Shown here: positions 18,195 through 27,194 of the stretch, in pieces
How the letters are laid out: every line of letters begins with the position of its first letter
Position numbering within the stretch: the stretch's first letter is position 1
DNA from: Coprenecus sp964640305
GTDB lineage: Bacteria > Bacteroidota > Bacteroidia > Bacteroidales > UBA932
Reading direction: 5' to 3'
NCBI GenBank assembly: GCA_964640305.1
Contig: CAZXFF010000001.1
Coordinates: 124,001 to 188,000 of the forward strand
DNA length: 64,000 nt
Program-made: the position numbers and the translations under genes
Notes under the pieces: model-generated
Told to the model about the DNA's origin: nothing
Seen by the model: the letters and a program-made list of their open reading frames with translations, nothing else
Database searches by the model: none

Positions 18195-18848
18195 ATGATA
18201 AAAACATTTTATTTCAACGACTTGCGCACATGCTGCTATATTGTCTACGATGACACCCGGGAATGCGCAATAATAGATCCCGGATGCTACAAGAAGTCAG
18301 AGCAGGACAGAATCGTAAAATTCATCGGGGACAACGGACTTACCCCGGTCATGATCATACAGACACACGGGCACTTCGACCACGTGATGGGCAATGCATT
18401 CGTATCAGAAAGGTGGAATATCCCGACATACCTCGCATCAGAAGATTTGCCTCAGCTGAAAAGGGCCTCTTCCTACGGGTCATATTTCGGATATGAATTT
18501 GCACAGCCAGACGGTGAAATAAGGGACATGAAAGACGGGGACATTATCCGGTTCGGGAACACGGAACTGGAAGTGCGGTCATCTCCTGGCCATACCGCCG
18601 GGGGAGTGCTGCTGTATAACCGCAAAGAAGGATATGTCTTTACAGGAGACACCATTTTCAAGGGAAGCATAGGACGTACCGACCTTCCCGGAGGAGACTA
18701 CGATCTCCTGGCCGAAAGCATCAGGACAAAAGTCATGACACTCCCTCCCGACACTGTCATATACCCCGGTCACGGACCTGCAACCGATGTGGGTACAGAA
18801 ATAAACACCAACCCGTTCCTGGAACCAATCCGACCTCAAATTGACTGA
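18195..18848 (+). CDS. Metallo-beta-lactamase fold hydrolase (glyoxalase II-like)
   Basis: A 217-residue cytosolic MBL-fold protein with the metal-binding motif THGHFDH (H58, H60, D62, H63), then GHTAGG, TGDTIF and PGHGPATDVGTE supplying the other ligands. This short single-domain subfamily is usually annotated as glyoxalase II-like thioester hydrolase; the true substrate is unknown. It starts 6 bp after the EnvC-like gene and its end overlaps the uvrA start by 8 bp. Confidence 0.9.
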   Translation: MIKTFYFNDLRTCCYIVYDDTRECAIIDPGCYKKSEQDRIVKFIGDNGLTPVMIIQTHGHFDHVMGNAFVSERWNIPTYLASEDLPQLKRASSYGSYFGYEFAQPDGEIRDMKDGDIIRFGNTELEVRSSPGHTAGGVLLYNRKEGYVFTGDTIFKGSIGRTDLPGGDYDLLAESIRTKVMTLPPDTVIYPGHGPATDVGTEINTNPFLEPIRPQID

Positions 18849-21699
18849 CCTCGACTACATATCAATAAACAAGGCATCCGTCCACAACCTGAAAGATGTG
18901 ACTCTGCTCATTCCGCGGCACAGTCTGGTGGTAGTTACCGGACTGAGCGGCAGCGGTAAATCGTCGCTTGCATTCGACACAATATATGCAGAGGCCAGAA
19001 GGAGGTATATGGACACCCTGTCCGCATATGCCAGACACTACATCGGAGTCATGGAAAGGCCGAACGTCGAAAGCATTGACGGACTTAGCCCCACCATTGC
19101 CATCGAGCAGAAAAGTACCAACAGGAATCCACGTTCCACCGTGGGCACAATAACCGAAATCTCCGATTTCCTCAGGCTTCTGTATGCAAGGGCATCCACT
19201 GCATATTCCCCGGTCACAGGAAAACCGATGGTAAAATACACCGATGCCGAAATCTCCGAACTGATACTCAGGGAATATGCCGGTAAACGGTGCATGATCC
19301 TTGCGCCTGTAGTCAAGGGCCGCAAAGGACATTACAGGGAACTTTTCGAGAGTTTCCAGAAAAAAGGCTATTCATACGCAAGAGTCGACGGGGAAATCCG
19401 GAACATCTCCGATTTTCCGGACGGAACAGACAGATACAAGGTCCATTTCATCGAGATTGTAATCGACAAACTGATTCCGAAAGAAGAAGACATGAAACGG
19501 ATAAGGGACTCGGTCACGACCGCCCTGTCCCAGGGCCAGGGTTCACTGATGGTCCTGGATGTGCAGACAGGTAATGTGCGCCACTTCAGCAAACACTTCA
19601 TCTGCCCTGACAGCGGAATGTCACTGCCTGAGCCTGCACCTCATACTTTTTCTTTCAATTCACCCGCAGGTGCCTGCCCGAAATGCAACGGCCTGGGGAC
19701 GATACGCAAAATAGATCTGGCCAAAATCATTCCCGACGACAGCATATCCATTGCCGACGGAGGCATCGTCCCCCTCGGCAAGAAAAGGGACAACAACATG
19801 TTCGCTGTCCTGGAAGCGGTAGCCCGCAAATACGGATTTTCACTCCACGAACCCATACGGGACATAGAAAAGGAAAACATGGAAATCCTCCTGAACGGTT
19901 CCGGAGAACTGATCAGGGTAAAAACTTTCGGAGGCCTTTCTGAAATGGTTACATTCCAGGGACTTCTCGCCAACTTTGACAAGGAAGCTGAAGAGAATGA
20001 AGAGGATCCAGACAAACGTTTCTCAGTAGATGCAGTATGCCCGGAGTGCGGAGGCAAAAGGCTAAAACACGAATCGCTTTGTTTCAAGATCGACGGAAAG
20101 GACATCGTGGAAGTCTCCGATATGGATATAAACGAGCTTTACAGCTGGGTCAGCACCATTGAAGGGAAACTGGACAACAGAGGGAAAGCCATAGCTTCGG
20201 ACATCATCAAGGAACTGCGGGAAAGAATCGGTTTCCTGATCGGAGTCGGACTTTCCTACCTCTCTTTGAGCCGCACTACCCGTTCCCTGAGCGGAGGGGA
20301 AAGCCAAAGAATACGTCTGGCAACCCAGATAGGGTCCAAACTGGTGAACGTACTGTACATACTGGATGAACCGAGCATAGGGCTTCACCAGTCTGACAAC
20401 ATCAAGCTTATCAACTCCCTCAAAAGACTCCGAGACGAGGGCAACACTGTCATGGTCGTGGAACACGATGAGGAGATGATGCGGAATGCCGACTGGATTG
20501 TGGACATCGGTCCGGGGGCGGGAATCCACGGCGGGAAAATACTGTTCAGCGGTCCGCCTGCCGTGAAACTGGATCCCAAAGCAGTTATACCTCCGGATTT
20601 ACCCGTCATCGACAACGAATCCACATTGGGCGGATTCACATTCGACTACCTTAAAGGAGAGCGCAAGATTGCCCTGCCGTCCGTCCGGAGACCCGGCAAC
20701 GGTCTGTTCATCACACTTGACGGAGCCAGAGGCAACAACCTGAAAGACGTCAGCATACGTATTCCGCTCGGATGCATAGTCGGCATCAGCGGAGTAAGCG
20801 GAAGCGGGAAATCCTCCCTGATAAACGACACTCTGATGCCGGTAATCAGCAACAGGCTCTACAGGTCCCACTATACCCCGTTGCCCTTCAGATCCATAGA
20901 AGGGATAGAGAACATCGACAAGCTGGTTGAAATCGACCAGTCCCCGATAGGACGGTCCCCACGCTCGAATCCCGCTACATATACCGCAGTCCTGTCCTAT
21001 ATACGGAAACTGTTCGAAGAGACACCCGATGCAAAGATCAGGGGATTCAAAGCCAACAAATTCTCTTTCAACGTAAAAGGGGGACGTTGCGAAGCCTGTA
21101 AAGGAGCCGGTGTGGAAGTCATTGAGATGAACTTCCTTCCCTCTGTATCAGTGACATGCAAGGAATGCAACGGAAAAAGGTTCACACCCGATGTCCTTTC
21201 TGTCAAATACAAGGGGAAGAGCATAAACGATGTTCTTGAAATGACCATTTCCCAGGCTGTCGAGTTTTTCGCTCCTGTACCGGCAATAGCCCGCAAGCTT
21301 CAGACACTGGAGGCTGTAGGTCTCGGATATATACGTCTCGGGCAATCCTCCCTCACCCTCAGCGGAGGAGAAAACCAGAGAGTGAAACTGGCATCCGAAC
21401 TGTCCAAGACAGACACCGGAAGGACATTGTACATATTGGACGAACCGACCACAGGTCTTCACTCTGAAGACATTTCCGTCCTTATGGGGGTACTACAGAA
21501 ACTGGCGGATGCCGGCAACAGCATTATAATCATCGAACACAACCTGGACATCCTGAAATCCGTAGACTATCTTTTCGACATGGGCCCGGAAGGAGGAAGG
21601 AACGGAGGCCGGATCGTATCAGAAGGAATCCCCGAACAGGTTGCTGAAGATCCCCTTTCGGTTACCGGCCCATATTTGAAACCACTACTGAAACAATAG
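18841..21699 (+). CDS. uvrA: Excinuclease ABC subunit A
   Basis: A 952-residue UvrA, the damage-recognition ATPase of nucleotide excision repair. It has two ABC modules: Walker A GLSGSGKSS near 38 and GVSGSGKSS near 653, signatures LSGGESQRIRLA and LSGGENQRVKLA, and zinc-binding segments CPKCNGLG and CEACKGAG...CKECNGKRF. The first zinc module has CPDSG in place of CPxCG, a change I recall from other Bacteroidetes UvrA proteins. No ATG is available near the N terminus; the start is TTG at 18841, which lies inside the preceding gene and gives a normal N terminus (DYISINKASVHNLKDV). Confidence 0.96.
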   Translation: MTDLDYISINKASVHNLKDVTLLIPRHSLVVVTGLSGSGKSSLAFDTIYAEARRRYMDTLSAYARHYIGVMERPNVESIDGLSPTIAIEQKSTNRNPRSTVGTITEISDFLRLLYARASTAYSPVTGKPMVKYTDAEISELILREYAGKRCMILAPVVKGRKGHYRELFESFQKKGYSYARVDGEIRNISDFPDGTDRYKVHFIEIVIDKLIPKEEDMKRIRDSVTTALSQGQGSLMVLDVQTGNVRHFSKHFICPDSGMSLPEPAPHTFSFNSPAGACPKCNGLGTIRKIDLAKIIPDDSISIADGGIVPLGKKRDNNMFAVLEAVARKYGFSLHEPIRDIEKENMEILLNGSGELIRVKTFGGLSEMVTFQGLLANFDKEAEENEEDPDKRFSVDAVCPECGGKRLKHESLCFKIDGKDIVEVSDMDINELYSWVSTIEGKLDNRGKAIASDIIKELRERIGFLIGVGLSYLSLSRTTRSLSGGESQRIRLATQIGSKLVNVLYILDEPSIGLHQSDNIKLINSLKRLRDEGNTVMVVEHDEEMMRNADWIVDIGPGAGIHGGKILFSGPPAVKLDPKAVIPPDLPVIDNESTLGGFTFDYLKGERKIALPSVRRPGNGLFITLDGARGNNLKDVSIRIPLGCIVGISGVSGSGKSSLINDTLMPVISNRLYRSHYTPLPFRSIEGIENIDKLVEIDQSPIGRSPRSNPATYTAVLSYIRKLFEETPDAKIRGFKANKFSFNVKGGRCEACKGAGVEVIEMNFLPSVSVTCKECNGKRFTPDVLSVKYKGKSINDVLEMTISQAVEFFAPVPAIARKLQTLEAVGLGYIRLGQSSLTLSGGENQRVKLASELSKTDTGRTLYILDEPTTGLHSEDISVLMGVLQKLADAGNSIIIIEHNLDILKSVDYLFDMGPEGGRNGGRIVSEGIPEQVAEDPLSVTGPYLKPLLKQ

Positions 21700-21701
21700 A
21701 T

Positions 21702-23396
21702 ATGGAAAAAATCACAGTTTACTGCCATAGCCTGCATGGCTACATAGACTGCCTACCAGGCACCACAGTCGGAGAGCTTTCAAGAAAAGTTGAAACCGGA
21801 TGCAGATATCCTGTTGTCGCAGCACTTGTTGACAACATGCTTAAAGAACTCTCTTTCCCCATATACACATCCCATACGATCAGATTCCTTGACTGCACTG
21901 ATCCGGACGGAAGACGGACCTACTCCCGTTCCCTTTCCTTCGTACTGCAGAAAGCAGTTGAAGACCTGTTCCCCGGACAGAAACTGTTTCTGGACTACAC
22001 GCTGCCAAACGGACTGTACGGTGAACTCAGGGAAGGAAACAGGGAAAACGGATTCACTACAGTCCCTGTCAAGGCAGACAAAGTGAATGCCATCCGGAAA
22101 AGGATGTCCGAAATAATAGCCTCAGACCTCCCGTTCGTAAAAAAGAAACTCCCGAATGACGAGGCTGTTGCCATTTTCAAAGAGAACGGACGGGATGAGA
22201 AAGCCAACCTCGTTGCCAATATGGAGAAGTTTTTCGTATCCGTATACTATCTGGACGGATATGCAGACACCTTCTACGGACCGCTGCTGGAAAGGACCGG
22301 ACAGATTGAAGTCTTTGACATAATACCTTACTCCCAAGGATTCTGCCTGCAGTCCCCGTCCGTAAATGACCCGACAGCCATATCCCCGTACAAGTATCAG
22401 GACAAGCTTGACAGCGTTTTCAGGGAATTCTCCAACTGGTGCAACATTCTGAAAGCACATGGTATCGGTTCAGTAAACGATATTATTTCCAACGGAGGGG
22501 GGAAAGAACTCATATCAATATCGGAAGCACTGCACGAACGGAAATATGCTGACATAGCAGACATGATCTACTCCAGAAGAGACAAGGTAAAGCTCATCCT
22601 CATAGCAGGTCCTTCAAGCAGCGGCAAGACCACTACCTCCAAAAGGATAGCACAGCAGTGCAAGGTACTGGGGATGAATCCCAAAGTCCTGGAAATGGAC
22701 AACTACTTCGTGGACAGGGAACACACCCCAAAAGACGAGAACGGTGACTATGATTTCGAAAGCATACATGCGCTTGACCTTGTATTCCTAGGCAACCAGC
22801 TCAATGACCTGTTCGACGGGAAGGAAACCGAACTCCCAAAATTCGATTTCAAGACCGGGAAAAGGACATTCAACGGAGAAAAAACCGTACTGCACAGAAA
22901 TGACATACTGATAATGGAAGGGATACATGCCCTGAATCCGGAACTCACCAAGCATATAGACACAGAACGGGTATTCAGGGTATATGCATCTGCCCTTACT
23001 TCCCTGTCCATTGACGAGAACAACTATATTTCCACGGCAGACAGCCGTCTTCTGCGCAGAATGGTAAGGGACAATTACAACAGAGGCATTACTCCTGAGG
23101 AAACGATCCTGCGGTGGAAAAGCGTACGCAGAGGAGAAGAAAGGAATATCTTCCCGTATCAGGAAAATGCAGACGTAATGTTCAACTCTGCCCTGATTTT
23201 CGAGCTGCCATTGCTGAAATACTATGCAGAACCGCTTCTGGAGAGAATACCTCCATTATCCGAAGCTTACCCGGAAAGTGTAAGGCTCCTCAAGTTCCTC
23301 TCCTATATCCAGCCTCTGACCCAGGATGAAATATGCTATGTACCCCCGACATCAGTAATGCGGGAATTCATAGGCGGAAGCGTATTCAGTTACTGA
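21702..23396 (+). CDS. Nucleoside kinase with TGS/ThrRS-like N-terminal region
   Basis: A 564-residue fusion type common in Bacteroidetes and Firmicutes. Residues about 1-65 resemble a TGS domain, about 70-230 the threonyl-tRNA-synthetase second additional domain, and about 290-500 a uridine-kinase/phosphoribulokinase P-loop domain with Walker A AGPSSSGKTTTSKR near residue 304 and the segment LIMEGIHALNP. It is annotated generally as nucleoside kinase; the biological substrate is unproven. It begins 2 bp after uvrA. Confidence 0.9.
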   Translation: MEKITVYCHSLHGYIDCLPGTTVGELSRKVETGCRYPVVAALVDNMLKELSFPIYTSHTIRFLDCTDPDGRRTYSRSLSFVLQKAVEDLFPGQKLFLDYTLPNGLYGELREGNRENGFTTVPVKADKVNAIRKRMSEIIASDLPFVKKKLPNDEAVAIFKENGRDEKANLVANMEKFFVSVYYLDGYADTFYGPLLERTGQIEVFDIIPYSQGFCLQSPSVNDPTAISPYKYQDKLDSVFREFSNWCNILKAHGIGSVNDIISNGGGKELISISEALHERKYADIADMIYSRRDKVKLILIAGPSSSGKTTTSKRIAQQCKVLGMNPKVLEMDNYFVDREHTPKDENGDYDFESIHALDLVFLGNQLNDLFDGKETELPKFDFKTGKRTFNGEKTVLHRNDILIMEGIHALNPELTKHIDTERVFRVYASALTSLSIDENNYISTADSRLLRRMVRDNYNRGITPEETILRWKSVRRGEERNIFPYQENADVMFNSALIFELPLLKYYAEPLLERIPPLSEAYPESVRLLKFLSYIQPLTQDEICYVPPTSVMREFIGGSVFSY

Positions 23397-23412
23397 TTGT
23401 AAAAAAGAATTG

Positions 23413-23420
23413 TAAATTTG
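23413..23420 (+). promoter_or_regulatory. Possible promoter of the deoxynucleoside kinase gene
   Basis: TAAATTTG matches the -7 consensus and ends 20 nt before the ATG at 23441. No TTG lies at the expected spacing, so this is a weak call. Confidence 0.3.
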
Positions 23421-23440
23421 TATCAGAAAACAGAAAAACC

Positions 23441-24055
23441 ATGCATATAGCAGTAGCAGGAAATATCGGCAGCGGGAAGACCACATTGACTTCCCTTCTT
23501 GCCAAACATTACGGATGGGAGCCGCAGTTCGAGACAGTGGATGTCAATCCGTACCTCGTGGACTTTTACAACAATATGCCGCGCTGGTCATTCAATCTAC
23601 AGGTTTACTTTCTCAGCAAAAGGCTTCAGAGCATCATAGAATTCCAGAACTCCGGAAAGAACGTGATCCAGGACAGGACGATCTACGAAGATGCGCAGAT
23701 ATTCGCCCCGAACCTCCACGATATGGGGCTTATGGACTCAAGGGACTTCGACAATTACTGCGAACTGTTCGGACTGATGCAGAAACTGGTACGCTATCCG
23801 GATCTGCTGATTTACCTCCGTTCATCCATTCCCAACCTCGTAGCACAGATCCAGAAAAGGGGAAGGGAATACGAGAACAGTATCCGCATCGACTACATAA
23901 CAGGGCTTAACGAAAGGTACGAGAAGTGGATAAGCAGCTACAAAGGAGAACTGCTTGTCATAGATGTGGACAGATGCAAGTTCGAAGACAATCTGGAAAG
24001 TTTCAACTACGTTACCGACCAGATAGACGGAAGACTATTCGGCCTCTTCAAATAA
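23441..24055 (+). CDS. Deoxynucleoside kinase
   Basis: A 204-residue dNK-family protein (deoxyadenosine/deoxyguanosine kinase type). The P-loop GNIGSGKTT is at residues 7-15, followed by the family motif QDRTIYEDAQIF near 76 and a RxxxRGREYE-type lid (IQKRGREYENSI). It phosphorylates salvaged deoxynucleosides using ATP. The ATG at 23441 places the P-loop at the usual position; the frame upstream overlaps the nucleoside kinase gene and is discarded. It converges with the OMP gene, with 38 bp between stops. Confidence 0.92.
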   Translation: MHIAVAGNIGSGKTTLTSLLAKHYGWEPQFETVDVNPYLVDFYNNMPRWSFNLQVYFLSKRLQSIIEFQNSGKNVIQDRTIYEDAQIFAPNLHDMGLMDSRDFDNYCELFGLMQKLVRYPDLLIYLRSSIPNLVAQIQKRGREYENSIRIDYITGLNERYEKWISSYKGELLVIDVDRCKFEDNLESFNYVTDQIDGRLFGLFK

Positions 24056-24093
24056 AAAGAGACCGCGCCACTATATTGACACAGTCCCCTGTC

Positions 24094-24759
24094 TCAGATC
24101 TTGATGGATAGCCCTACGTTGACCAGTCCCCTGTAGCCGAATCCCAATTCGGCAAATCCCCCTACCGTATCTCCATATCTGAATTTCACAGCTGTAATAT
24201 GGTATGAGAAACGGACCTTGTCGGTTTCCTGGGGAGGCAACAGCCCGTATCTGTCCAAATCGGCTTCATTCATGTTCATGAGACTCTCATCCATAATGCT
24301 GACACCCAGGTAAAGTCCCCCTGAACACTCCATGACTCCCTGCCTCCAGTAAGTATAGGCACCGCTGAGATGCACAGTATAGCTGCTTATTGACGACTGG
24401 CATACAAATACAGGAGACGGCAGTTTGTAATCAGCCATGTCATCGATATATATATCTGCCATCCCGTAGCCGAAATTTCCGTCAATACCCAGCGACAGCT
24501 TCGGTGTTATGCTGAAATTATATCCCAGCGCCACTATCCCGGAAAACTTGTGGTTCCTGCTTTCGGAGTCAATTCCGGCAGAAGGAGACTTGTATTCTGA
24601 GTTCAGGACTGTAGTAAATTCTATTATAGAAGGAGTCCCGTATTGTATATAGAATTCGCTACGAGGAAAATAATTGTATTCCTTAACCCTGTTTTTCTGG
24701 GCAAACGCCATCGTAACTGCAACCGATAAAAGGACAAATGTCAAAATGATTTTTCTCAT
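24094..24759 (-). CDS. Outer-membrane beta-barrel protein, unknown function
   Basis: A 221-residue protein with signal peptide MRKIILTFVLLSVAVTMAFA followed by alternating beta-strand sequence. It ends in a typical strand (GFGYRGLVNVGLSIKI), indicating a small outer-membrane barrel. I recognise no specific family. It overlaps the flippase gene by 4 bp (ATGA) and is the last gene of the panC operon. Confidence 0.72.
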   Translation of the reverse strand: MRKIILTFVLLSVAVTMAFAQKNRVKEYNYFPRSEFYIQYGTPSIIEFTTVLNSEYKSPSAGIDSESRNHKFSGIVALGYNFSITPKLSLGIDGNFGYGMADIYIDDMADYKLPSPVFVCQSSISSYTVHLSGAYTYWRQGVMECSGGLYLGVSIMDESLMNMNEADLDRYGLLPPQETDKVRFSYHITAVKFRYGDTVGGFAELGFGYRGLVNVGLSIKI

Positions 24760-25781
24760 AAGGATTCTTTGGTTTTAATATTTTTGGTTCGTCGTTTTGA
24801 GGAATAGATCGATATCATCGAAACGGCTCCGCAGACCAGCATGGTCAAAGCCTGGCTTTCATGACTGATTGTTGCGAAAACCACCCCCGAGGTCTGGGGA
24901 ATAGAATATATTGAAGCCATAGCCAATGACAATATGAAATGATATGCCCCGATACCGCCCTGCACCGGCACTATCCATCCCAGGCTTCCGACAACCATAA
25001 GGAACAGTGCATCAGCCCAGTCAAGTCCATCTACCTGCGGAAAGGCCAGTACCGTAGAATAACTCATGGCCCAATACAGGAACCAGAGCAAAACAGTATA
25101 AAACAGGAAAGCCCATTTATGCTTCATTCTCAGTCCAGATGCAAGCCCTCCGATCAGGCCTTTGGCAAGGTCCAGGATTCTGGCGAAAAAACTGTACTTG
25201 CGCAGTCTGGAGCGATAGACATACATAAGCACGCATGCAACGACCGCCAGGAACAGGACAGCCATAACAATCCACATGATACCTGAGGATACCGAACCGA
25301 CTGCCGGTTTCAGGACCTGGTTGTTTACAAAACCGCTGAAAGTACTTCCGCCTGCAACCAGCACGACAAAAAGGATAAGCAAATAGGATACCATATCCCA
25401 GCTGCGTTCCAGCACCACAGTACCGAGAACCGATTCGAAAGACGCTTTACCGGTGGCTGAGATAACACCGCATCTCGCCAGTTCTCCGGCTCTGGGCAAT
25501 GCAAAATTGGTCAGATATGCAATAGTGACTCCGTCATAAGCCTCTCTTCTTGTAATGGCTGGATTCAAGGGTAGCATTGCAAGCCTCCATCGCAATCCCC
25601 TCACGACAAAAGCGCAAATACTGGCAGCCATGGAAACACCCAGCCATCTGAAGTCGCAGCTGCGGATTCCTGCGACAAGATCCGCCCACTTCACCCCTTT
25701 GAATGCAAAATAGAGCAGGACAAAGGCAAGTCCCAGCATCAACAGCCAATTAAGCAGCTGTCTGAAGTTCCTGGGCCTCAT
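24756..25781 (-). CDS. YbhN/LPG-synthase-like flippase family membrane protein
   Basis: A 341-residue integral membrane protein with seven or eight hydrophobic segments. It resembles the lysylphosphatidylglycerol synthase TM/UPF0104 family: RGLRWRLAML near residue 62, FALPRAGELARCGV near 112 and VQGGIGAYHF near 270. Members are candidate lipid flippases; no synthase domain is attached. It overlaps both neighbours by 4 bp (panD upstream, OMP downstream), so the set is translationally coupled. Function is inferred from family only. Confidence 0.85.
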   Translation of the reverse strand: MRPRNFRQLLNWLLMLGLAFVLLYFAFKGVKWADLVAGIRSCDFRWLGVSMAASICAFVVRGLRWRLAMLPLNPAITRREAYDGVTIAYLTNFALPRAGELARCGVISATGKASFESVLGTVVLERSWDMVSYLLILFVVLVAGGSTFSGFVNNQVLKPAVGSVSSGIMWIVMAVLFLAVVACVLMYVYRSRLRKYSFFARILDLAKGLIGGLASGLRMKHKWAFLFYTVLLWFLYWAMSYSTVLAFPQVDGLDWADALFLMVVGSLGWIVPVQGGIGAYHFILSLAMASIYSIPQTSGVVFATISHESQALTMLVCGAVSMISIYSSKRRTKNIKTKESL

Positions 25782-26128
25782 AGAAGTCTGTTGGTCGCCG
25801 TATCCGGAAATACGACCATAGGCTTCAATGTCCGGGCCTCTTCCGGAGTAACGATGGCATAAGACATTATGATTACAATATCCCCCGGGGAAAACTGGTG
25901 CGCTGCAGCCCCGTTCAGTTCAATGCAGCCGCTGCCTTCTTCACCGGTGATGCAATAGGTTTCCACCCTGTTGCCGTTCGTGACATTGACCACGGATACC
26001 TTCTCTCCCTCGAAGAGCCCGCTTGCCTCCATCAGAGCCTTGTCGATGGTTATACTGCCTATATAGTCCAGATTGGCCCTTGTAACAGTCACCCTGTGTA
26101 TCTTGGATTTTATTACCTGTATGAACAT
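25778..26128 (-). CDS. panD: Aspartate 1-decarboxylase proenzyme
   Basis: A 116-residue proenzyme that cleaves itself between G24 and S25 (YIGSITID), creating the pyruvoyl group used to make beta-alanine from aspartate. The N terminus (IKSKIHRVTVT) and the ITGEE...GCIELNGAAA segment are diagnostic. It lies 7 bp after panC and overlaps the flippase gene by 4 bp; panC-panD together supply both late steps to pantothenate from pantoate. Confidence 0.97.
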   Translation of the reverse strand: MFIQVIKSKIHRVTVTRANLDYIGSITIDKALMEASGLFEGEKVSVVNVTNGNRVETYCITGEEGSGCIELNGAAAHQFSPGDIVIIMSYAIVTPEEARTLKPMVVFPDTATNRLL

Positions 26129-26135
26129 TTCAGTA

Positions 26136-26981
26136 TTATTTCAGTTCGATATTATCAATCAGACGCACCTGGCCGGCAAACACTGCACAAGACAGCCTTA
26201 GCCGCTCCGCTTCCGTCCAGTCATCAACAGGACGCAAAGTCGATGCATCCACAATCTCCACATATTCGGTTTTAAGCAACCTCGATGCATCTATCCTCGA
26301 TGCAATCTCCTTTTCCGCTTCCCTGACACCCATTTTCCCGACAAGTTCCCCGGCTGCGGAAATCGTCCTGTATATGTGTGGAGCCGCAGCCAGCTGCTCC
26401 GGTGTCAGCAGACTGTTCCTGGAGCTTAGGGCAAGTCCGTTCTCCGCCCTGGCTATAGGGCATCTCACAATCTCTATACCATAGCCGAGGTTACGGGTAA
26501 AATATTCGATTATCGCAAGCTGCTGATAATCCTTTTCACCGAAATAGGCCCTGTCCGGCTTAACTATATCGAAAAGCCTTGTAACCACCTGGGCCATTCC
26601 GTTGAAATGTCCCGGACGGCGCGGTCCCTCTCCATATTTGTCCAGACCGCCGAGGTCAAATACCTTACTGTCATAATCCGTCCCGTCAGGATAGATGTCC
26701 TTTACACCCGGAGCGAACAGGATATCTACCCCCAGTTCCGAAAGGAAAGCACTATCCTTTTCCAGAACGCGGGGATAGGTACTGAAATCATTCTGATTGT
26801 TGAACTGCGTAGGGTTCACGAAGTCCGAAACCACTACCGCACCGCACTCCTTCAGTGCCCTGCGGACAAGGGATCCGTGCCCTTCATGCAACGCTCCCAT
26901 AGTGGGGACAAACCCCACAATCACGTCGCCAAGCGACATTCTGGCAGACTCGAATTCCGCCAAAGTTCTAGCTATTATCAT
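26136..26981 (-). CDS. panC: Pantothenate synthetase (pantoate--beta-alanine ligase)
   Basis: A 281-residue class I aaRS-fold ligase with the HIGH-like motif FVPTMGALHEGH near residue 24, FGEKDYQQL near 148 and the KMSKS-like region ALSSRNSLL near 181. It joins pantoate and beta-alanine using ATP. It is first in a four-gene operon (panC, panD, flippase, OMP) with a strong promoter immediately upstream. Confidence 0.97.
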   Translation of the reverse strand: MIIARTLAEFESARMSLGDVIVGFVPTMGALHEGHGSLVRRALKECGAVVVSDFVNPTQFNNQNDFSTYPRVLEKDSAFLSELGVDILFAPGVKDIYPDGTDYDSKVFDLGGLDKYGEGPRRPGHFNGMAQVVTRLFDIVKPDRAYFGEKDYQQLAIIEYFTRNLGYGIEIVRCPIARAENGLALSSRNSLLTPEQLAAAPHIYRTISAAGELVGKMGVREAEKEIASRIDASRLLKTEYVEIVDASTLRPVDDWTEAERLRLSCAVFAGQVRLIDNIELK

Positions 26982-26999
26982 AACTCACAAAATTCCGGA

Positions 27000-27030
27000 C
27001 AAACATAGTAAATATTACAATAAACTGCAA
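27000..27030 (-). promoter_or_regulatory. Promoter of the panC operon
   Basis: On the - strand TTG (27028-27030), exactly 20 bp, then TATGTTTG (27000-27007): a full consensus match. The box ends 18 nt before the panC ATG. Confidence 0.65.
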
Positions 27031-27136
27031 GCATTAGAAGAGCTCTGGAGCAAGGAGCTCCTGCATGGTCATTGCCGACAGCTCCCGTGTACCCGCCAGG
27101 CCACAATCCTCCCTCCCAACATTTATTATCAAAAAT

Positions 27137-27167
27137 TTGCCCAAATGATTTTTTAGTTATAATTTTG
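27137..27167 (+). promoter_or_regulatory. Promoter of iorAB
   Basis: TTG (27137-27139, within TTTG), 20 bp, then TAATTTTG (27160-27167). The box ends 27 nt before the ATG at 27195. The same gap holds a small hairpin made of two GAGCTC palindromes (27038-27060) of no obvious role. Confidence 0.62.
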
Positions 27168-27194
27168 AAGATAATTGTGCTTTATACTTTTAAA

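Noticed and set aside
27031..27070. Terminator between panC and iorA
   Set aside because: The GAGCTC palindromes have no T tract, and both flanking genes diverge, so no terminator is needed.
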